Source: Chitinophagaceae bacterium
GTDB taxonomy: Bacteria > Bacteroidota > Bacteroidia > Chitinophagales > Chitinophagaceae
Length of the DNA: 64,000 nucleotides
NCBI GenBank assembly: GCA_947447265.1
Contig: CANFKC010000009.1
Span: 1-64,000, forward strand
Reading direction: 5' to 3'
In this document: piece after piece, positions 60,238 to 64,000 of the stretch
Position numbering within the stretch: the stretch's first letter is position 1
Layout: every line of letters starts with the position of its first letter
Notes under the pieces: model-generated
Seen by the model: only the letters and a program-made list of their open reading frames with translations
The model's database searches: none
Told to the model about the DNA's origin: nothing
Position numbers and translations under genes: made by a program

Positions 60238-60664
60238 ATTATTCATTGACACGAACGTGTACCTTGATTTCTTAATGCAACGCGGTCCTGACTGGCAACG
60301 TGCTAAGGCTATATTTAAGATGGCTGAAAGTGGCATTGTTAAGATTTTTACCTCATCATCATCGCTGATCAATGTGATGTATGTTATGCAGACCTATAAA
60401 CTGGACAGGGAAGAGATAATTGCCCACACCAATGCTATATTGAGTTTTACAACATTGGTGAATCCCGATAACACAGCCTTTGAAATTGCACTACTATCTG
60501 GGTTTAAAGACCTTGAAGATGCAGTTCAGTATCATACAGCACTTGAGATAAAGGGAGTCAATTACTTCATCACTTCCAACATTAAAGATTATGGAAAAGC
60601 TTCGAAGCTTTTACCTGTAATTACACCAGGGGAGTTTGTGGAGTTGCACAGCAGCGGAAGTTAA
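60227..60664 (+). CDS. PIN-domain toxin (VapC-like RNase)
   Basis: The 145-residue PIN-domain nuclease has acidic site residues Asp8 (LFIDTNVYLDFL), Glu86 or neighbouring residue, Asp98 in FKDLEDAVQYHTAL and Asp121 (ITSNIKDY). These are the metal-binding quartet expected for RNase activity on tRNA or mRNA. It overlaps the antitoxin gene, a typical type II arrangement. The toxin looks complete. Confidence 0.9.
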   Translation: MVAKLFIDTNVYLDFLMQRGPDWQRAKAIFKMAESGIVKIFTSSSSLINVMYVMQTYKLDREEIIAHTNAILSFTTLVNPDNTAFEIALLSGFKDLEDAVQYHTALEIKGVNYFITSNIKDYGKASKLLPVITPGEFVELHSSGS

Positions 60665-60684
60665 TTCGCTATACTGGAAGTTCA

Positions 60685-60692
60685 TAACTTTG
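60685..60692 (+). promoter_or_regulatory. -7 box (TAacTTTG)
   Basis: TAacTTTG ends 16 nt before ATG 60709 and separates the following gene from the toxin-antitoxin transcript. Confidence 0.5.
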
Positions 60693-60708
60693 TAAAAATC
60701 GCTACAAA

Positions 60709-61389
60709 ATGTCAGAAGTTGCGGAAACTAAGAAAATAAGAATCTTGGGGGACGAAGAAGATGATTTAATAGCTGCAATCGAACATTCATTTAATATAGA
60801 ATTGAGTGTAGCCGATTGTTCGTCAGTTAGAACTTTTGGTGACTTGTGTAGTATAGTTTCTGGTAAAATGAATGTTGAAGATAATGGCGACTGCACGTCA
60901 CAGCAAGCGTTCTATAAACTCCGAAATGCTATTGCAGATGTACAACAAATAGATGCATCTTTGATTGCGCCTAAAACAGATCTCCATTCTATTTTTCCAA
61001 GGAAAAATAGAAGAGCAAAATTCAAACAAATGGATGAGTTATTGGGTTTCCCAATTTACGGACTAGAGCGTAAAGGATGGGTTATTACACTTGGCGTACT
61101 GGCCTTTTTAGTTTCAATAGTTATGTTGTTTATTAACTGGAAGCTGGCAATTGCTGGTTTTATATTCTCTTATCTTGCCAATGCAGTCAGTAAGCTGTCG
61201 GAGAATGAATTGAGGTTCAAAACTGTGGATGAGCTGGCAGAAAGTATTGCCCGAAACAACTACATGAGCGTGAGACGAAATCCAAAAACTGCTAATAAAA
61301 AGGAAATTCTTCAAAAAATGCGTGAACTGTTCAGTGAGCAAACAGGGATCAATATTGCCGATATTACGCCTGATGCCCGGTTTGTGTAA
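60709..61389 (+). CDS. Acyl-carrier-like membrane protein, 226 aa
   Basis: I place this only loosely. The N-terminal ~60 residues (IEHSFNIELSVADCSSVRTFGDLCSIVSGKM) look like the acyl-carrier-protein-like helical fold but lack the DSL serine. A second helical unit (CTSQQAFYKLRNAIADVQQ) follows, then RKNRRAKFKQMDELLG. Two membrane helices (about 121-142 and 144-165) come next, and a C-terminal segment has a second ACP-like helix pair (KEILQKMRELFSEQTGINIADITPDARFV). This pattern occurs in conserved Bacteroidota/Proteobacteria proteins of unknown function (recollection). Confidence 0.6.
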   Translation: MSEVAETKKIRILGDEEDDLIAAIEHSFNIELSVADCSSVRTFGDLCSIVSGKMNVEDNGDCTSQQAFYKLRNAIADVQQIDASLIAPKTDLHSIFPRKNRRAKFKQMDELLGFPIYGLERKGWVITLGVLAFLVSIVMLFINWKLAIAGFIFSYLANAVSKLSENELRFKTVDELAESIARNNYMSVRRNPKTANKKEILQKMRELFSEQTGINIADITPDARFV

Positions 61390-61588
61390 AGTTTTGCACC
61401 TTACTCGCTTTCAAAAGTGTGGATATCTCCACCTTGTTTTGTGCAATTTACAAAAATGAAGCTCGGAATACTATCAACAAAACTTATAGCAGTCTGTTGG
61501 TCGCAGTTCTAATTTTTGAAGGCACATGTCTGGCAGCTCACTAAGCGGTGAAAGCACCAATGGCAAGGTCAAACCTATATGTGGAGTA

Positions 61589-61990
61589 TTACTTTATTGG
61601 TGCGCCTCCCAAGAGCCAATTGTGCACCTGCTTTAACGAACAAGTATCAATAATATAAGTTGGAGGCATTTGTTGTGCTAAGGGGGTATGCAGCAGGCAA
61701 TGGTATAACTTAGAGCCATAAATACCATCGCCCCGGAAACCATTCTTAAGGTAGTTTTTCAGCGATGTGGTATCTTCAAGATCCAGCCCACCACCGGTGG
61801 TAACACCCGTTGCGTGGCACGAATAACAGTTCGTTCGGAAGATCGGTTGGATGGTTTTGTAATAAGTAATATTTGTGGTGTCGCAACCAATAACCGTAGG
61901 GGCATTGATTGGTTGAACAGTACCGGCTTTGTGTGTGCAACTGATAAGGGTAAGAAAGATAAGGGTTAACAGTTGGGACTTAGGTCGCAT
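61589..61990 (-). CDS. Cytochrome c-like lipoprotein
   Basis: From ATG 61990 the protein is 133 residues. It has a lipoprotein signal (MRPKSQLLTLIFLTLISC, Cys18 in the lipobox) and then one heme motif CYSCH in TNCYSCHATG, with GGLDLEDTTSLKNYL and MPP (possible Met heme ligand, QQMPPTYI). Such small cytochrome-like lipoproteins are common in Bacteroidota, often in PSD1-type contexts. Its electron partner is unknown. The open frame extends to TTG 62017, which is not used. Confidence 0.87.
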   Translation of the reverse strand: MRPKSQLLTLIFLTLISCTHKAGTVQPINAPTVIGCDTTNITYYKTIQPIFRTNCYSCHATGVTTGGGLDLEDTTSLKNYLKNGFRGDGIYGSKLYHCLLHTPLAQQMPPTYIIDTCSLKQVHNWLLGGAPIK

Positions 61991-62193
61991 ATAAATTTGT
62001 ATTGGTGCAAAGTTCACAGTTGCGTATTAAGCGAATGTTAACTCGCAAAAGAGCAAAAAAGTGCCGTTTGTAGTTTTGTTTATATTTATTTGGTAAAATT
62101 TAGACAAATTTTCGTGTTTCAACCAAAATAATAGACCATTAACACATCTGTACGGTATTGTGTTAGTACCTTTACGTACTATAAATAACACCT

Positions 62194-63117
62194 TTGGAAC
62201 CAATCATTGAGACGCGGGACCTGAGCAAGTCGTTCGGGAGTTTTAAGGCGGTAGACAATCTTTCTTTTACTATAGGGCATGGCGACGTTTATGGCTTCCT
62301 GGGGCAGAATGGTGCAGGTAAAAGCACTACCATGCGCATGATGCTGGGGCTTATTTATCCTGATAGTGGCAATATTTACATTAACGGTACTGAATTCAAT
62401 AATAGCCGCAGGCACCTGCTGAGCCAGATTGGTGCTATCATTGAGCGGCCGGATATGTACGGATACCTTTCCGGTTATGAAAACCTGAAAATATTTGCCG
62501 CCCTCAGCGATAAGAACATTAAAGCCGATCGCCTGCATGAAGTGCTGGAAATTGTAGGGCTGAGAGGTCGTGAAAAAGATAAAGTGAAGGCTTACTCACA
62601 AGGTATGAAGCAGCGCTTGGGTATTGCGATAGCGCTTGTTCATAAACCGGCTTTACTCATACTGGATGAACCAACCAATGGACTCGACCCGCAGGGGATA
62701 GCAGAGATGCGCATGTTGATACAATCGCTAAGCAGAGATCATGGTAAAACCATTCTCATATCGTCGCACCTGTTGTATGAAATAGAGCAGATTGCCACCA
62801 GCATGATCATTATCCATAAGGGGCGAAAGGTGGTGGAAGGGAAAGTAAATACCTTGCTTAACCCCGACGACAGCCTTGTGGAAGTAATGATAAACCCGGT
62901 TGAAGAAATTACGTTGAAATTGGCCTCATCAGCTTGGTACGAAAATATTCATGCCTTTGAACCCAATATGATCACCTTCAAAATGAATCCAAAGCAAATT
63001 CCGCAACTGAACCGCTGGTTGGTATCGGAAGGCATAGACGTTCTCGAAATAAGGTCAAAACACTCTTTAGAAGCATATTTTTTAAGCCTTACGAATGATT
63101 CAGTTATTAAAAATTGA
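62194..63117 (+). CDS. ABC transporter ATP-binding protein
   Basis: The 307-residue protein has Walker A GQNGAGKST (about 38-46), the Q-loop, signature YSQGMKQRLGIA (~134), Walker B LLILDEPTNGLDPQG and H-loop ILISSHLL. The ~80-residue C-terminal extension is typical of ABC-2 exporters (BcrA/NatA class). The start is TTG 62194 (MEPIIETRDLSKSFG). It overlaps the permease gene by 23 nt, so the two are coupled. The substrate is unknown (antibiotic, lipid or sodium-type exporters are possible). Confidence 0.93.
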   Translation: MEPIIETRDLSKSFGSFKAVDNLSFTIGHGDVYGFLGQNGAGKSTTMRMMLGLIYPDSGNIYINGTEFNNSRRHLLSQIGAIIERPDMYGYLSGYENLKIFAALSDKNIKADRLHEVLEIVGLRGREKDKVKAYSQGMKQRLGIAIALVHKPALLILDEPTNGLDPQGIAEMRMLIQSLSRDHGKTILISSHLLYEIEQIATSMIIIHKGRKVVEGKVNTLLNPDDSLVEVMINPVEEITLKLASSAWYENIHAFEPNMITFKMNPKQIPQLNRWLVSEGIDVLEIRSKHSLEAYFLSLTNDSVIKN

Positions 63118-63934
63118 GCTGTATAAGATTTTTAAACGTCCCAGAACTTATATAAGTTTTGGCATCATTACCGCTATTGTATTGGTTATACAGCTGGCTA
63201 TGCTAAGCGACGGCAAGTCATTCCTTGGCTTCGTAATGTCAGGTGTAAACGAGCAATTCGATATACAGGGCAATGTGCTGAATGGCTACCTTGTAACCTA
63301 CATCATACTGCAGTCGTTGTTGATACATATTCCGCTGCTGGTGGCATTGGTTGCAGGCGATGCACTTGCAGGCGAGGCAGCTGGAGGTACACTAAGGTTA
63401 CTGCTTACCAAGCCAATTTCGCGTGCCAAGCTGGTACTCATGAAGTTTACCAGTAGTTTTATTTATACCGTGCTGCTTATTATATGGCTGGCAATTGTGG
63501 GCCTGTTTGGTTCCTTGTTGCTGTTCGGCCCGGGTGATATGATCAATCTGAAAAGCGATGCTTTTGTAATGCTGTTGCAGCACGATGTGATGTGGCGCTA
63601 CATGATGGCCTTCCTGTTCGCAACGCTGGCCATGACCACAATAGCATCATTGGCGCTGTTACTATCTGCCTTTGCAGATAACAGCATAGGTCCTATTGTT
63701 TCTACCATGGGTATTGTTGTAGTAATAACGATACTGTCAAACCTGGAGTTGCCATTATTTGATAAGATAAAACCCTTCCTGTTTACCACGCACATGATAG
63801 GGTGGAAGGGCTTTTTTGATGATCCGGTTCCGTATGGGGCCATAGGGTTTTCGGCATTGGTCATGTTTTTGTATACGGTCGTATTTCTGGCCGCTACAAT
63901 TTTCTATTTCAACAAGAAAGATATTAAGTCATGA
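63095..63934 (+). CDS. ABC-2 type permease
   Basis: The 279-residue protein has six membrane helices. An amphipathic N-terminus (LLKIELYKIFKRPRTYISFG) is followed by GDALAGEAAGGTLRLLLTKPISRAKLVLMKF, which is the ABC-2 coupling helix motif (AxExxxGTLxLLLxxPxSR). It pairs with the upstream ATPase. It overlaps the next gene by 4 nt (ATGA), implying a three-gene export operon that continues past the window. Confidence 0.93.
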   Translation: MIQLLKIELYKIFKRPRTYISFGIITAIVLVIQLAMLSDGKSFLGFVMSGVNEQFDIQGNVLNGYLVTYIILQSLLIHIPLLVALVAGDALAGEAAGGTLRLLLTKPISRAKLVLMKFTSSFIYTVLLIIWLAIVGLFGSLLLFGPGDMINLKSDAFVMLLQHDVMWRYMMAFLFATLAMTTIASLALLLSAFADNSIGPIVSTMGIVVVITILSNLELPLFDKIKPFLFTTHMIGWKGFFDDPVPYGAIGFSALVMFLYTVVFLAATIFYFNKKDIKS

Positions 63935-64000
63935 GGAAGTTATTGGGGATATGGGTTGTTTGCATGTTAGTGGCCACCAGTGGCATCAAGGCTGGTGAAG
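63931..64000 (+). CDS. Exported protein, 3' end outside window
   Basis: Only the first 23 codons are visible: a signal peptide (MRKLLGIWVVCMLVATSGIKAG) overlapping the permease stop by 4 nt. It is the third gene of the ABC operon; its function cannot be judged. Confidence 0.75.
   Translation, partial: MRKLLGIWVVCMLVATSGIKAGE

Noticed and set aside
1-64000. CRISPR arrays, insertion sequences, prophage, rRNA and tRNA genes
   Set aside because: No spaced identical repeats, transposase or integrase genes, or cloverleaf-type T-loop motifs in intergenic DNA were seen; TTCGAA-like hits lie inside coding genes.

Overview
The window is a piece of a Bacteroidota chromosome, most likely from the Chitinophagales/Chitinophagaceae side of the phylum (inference). 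The evidence is several secreted proteins ending in type IX secretion (T9SS) type A sorting domains, a GldN-like protein, a Bacteroidetes-type LptD, a TonB-receptor-like outer membrane barrel, an FtsX-DUF3098 pair, and at least eleven TAnnTTTG (-7) promoter boxes of the Bacteroidetes sigma factor in front of genes. Shine-Dalgarno sequences are almost absent. I saw no rRNA, tRNA, CRISPR array, insertion sequence or prophage.

Layout. 1-3.1 kb: 3'-truncated giant Ig-repeat surface protein (minus). 3.4-7.8 kb: small acidic protein, FG-GAP/T9SS protein, acyl-CoA-dehydrogenase-fold flavoprotein. 7.9-9.9 kb (minus): methyltransferase gene broken by an in-frame TAG, then ftsX-DUF3098. 10.2-12.7 kb: arginase-fold protein with degraded metal site, hflX. 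12.8-16.7 kb (minus): outer membrane barrel protein, kdsC, iscX, 2Fe-2S ferredoxin. 17-23.6 kb: prs, rplY, GNAT enzyme (minus), OMP plus waaA, purE, phoH, with a hidden 44-codon membrane protein preceded by a perfect Shine-Dalgarno. 23.7-26.4 kb (minus): three-gene operon of membrane methyltransferase, FAD oxidoreductase and GbsR/MarR-type regulator, with a perfect 38-bp palindrome at its promoter. 27-35.8 kb: small membrane protein, YHYH/T9SS protein, CDGSH and OsmC proteins, GldN-like protein, di-heme peroxidase, methyltransferase, DUF1543, lptD. 35.9-44.1 kb: cell wall amidase, a 1937-residue NRPS-like protein, and small genes. 44.2-48.8 kb (minus): compact ddl, PASTA, T9SS, rhodanese, unknown operon. 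48.9-55.1 kb: methyltransferase, Sua5, small His-rich exported proteins, DUF2461, BadF-type kinase, DsbD-like membrane protein, CDF transporter. 55.5-64 kb: YfhO membrane protein, LbH acyltransferase, flippase, VapBC-like toxin-antitoxin pair, cytochrome c-like lipoprotein, ABC exporter, and the start of one more gene.

Themes. Envelope building dominates: Kdo supply and transfer (kdsC, waaA), LPS export (lptD), peptidoglycan (ddl, amidase, PASTA), divisome (ftsX), surface polysaccharide (YfhO, acyltransferase, flippase) and T9SS cargo. Housekeeping genes are scattered between them.

The most unusual content is a set of intact reading frames that have lost the catalytic residues of their families. 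The NRPS-like protein lacks the A3 and A10 lysines of both adenylation domains, the PLP lysine of its aminotransferase domain and the phosphopantetheine serine of its second carrier, yet keeps carrier 1 and the thioesterase triad. The DsbD-like protein lacks both redox cysteines, and the arginase-fold protein lacks several metal ligands. Other leads are the palindrome-controlled methyltransferase/FAD operon, intergenic arrays of degenerate 7-nt repeats, near-leaderless promoters, and several short genes that ordinary ORF cutoffs miss.
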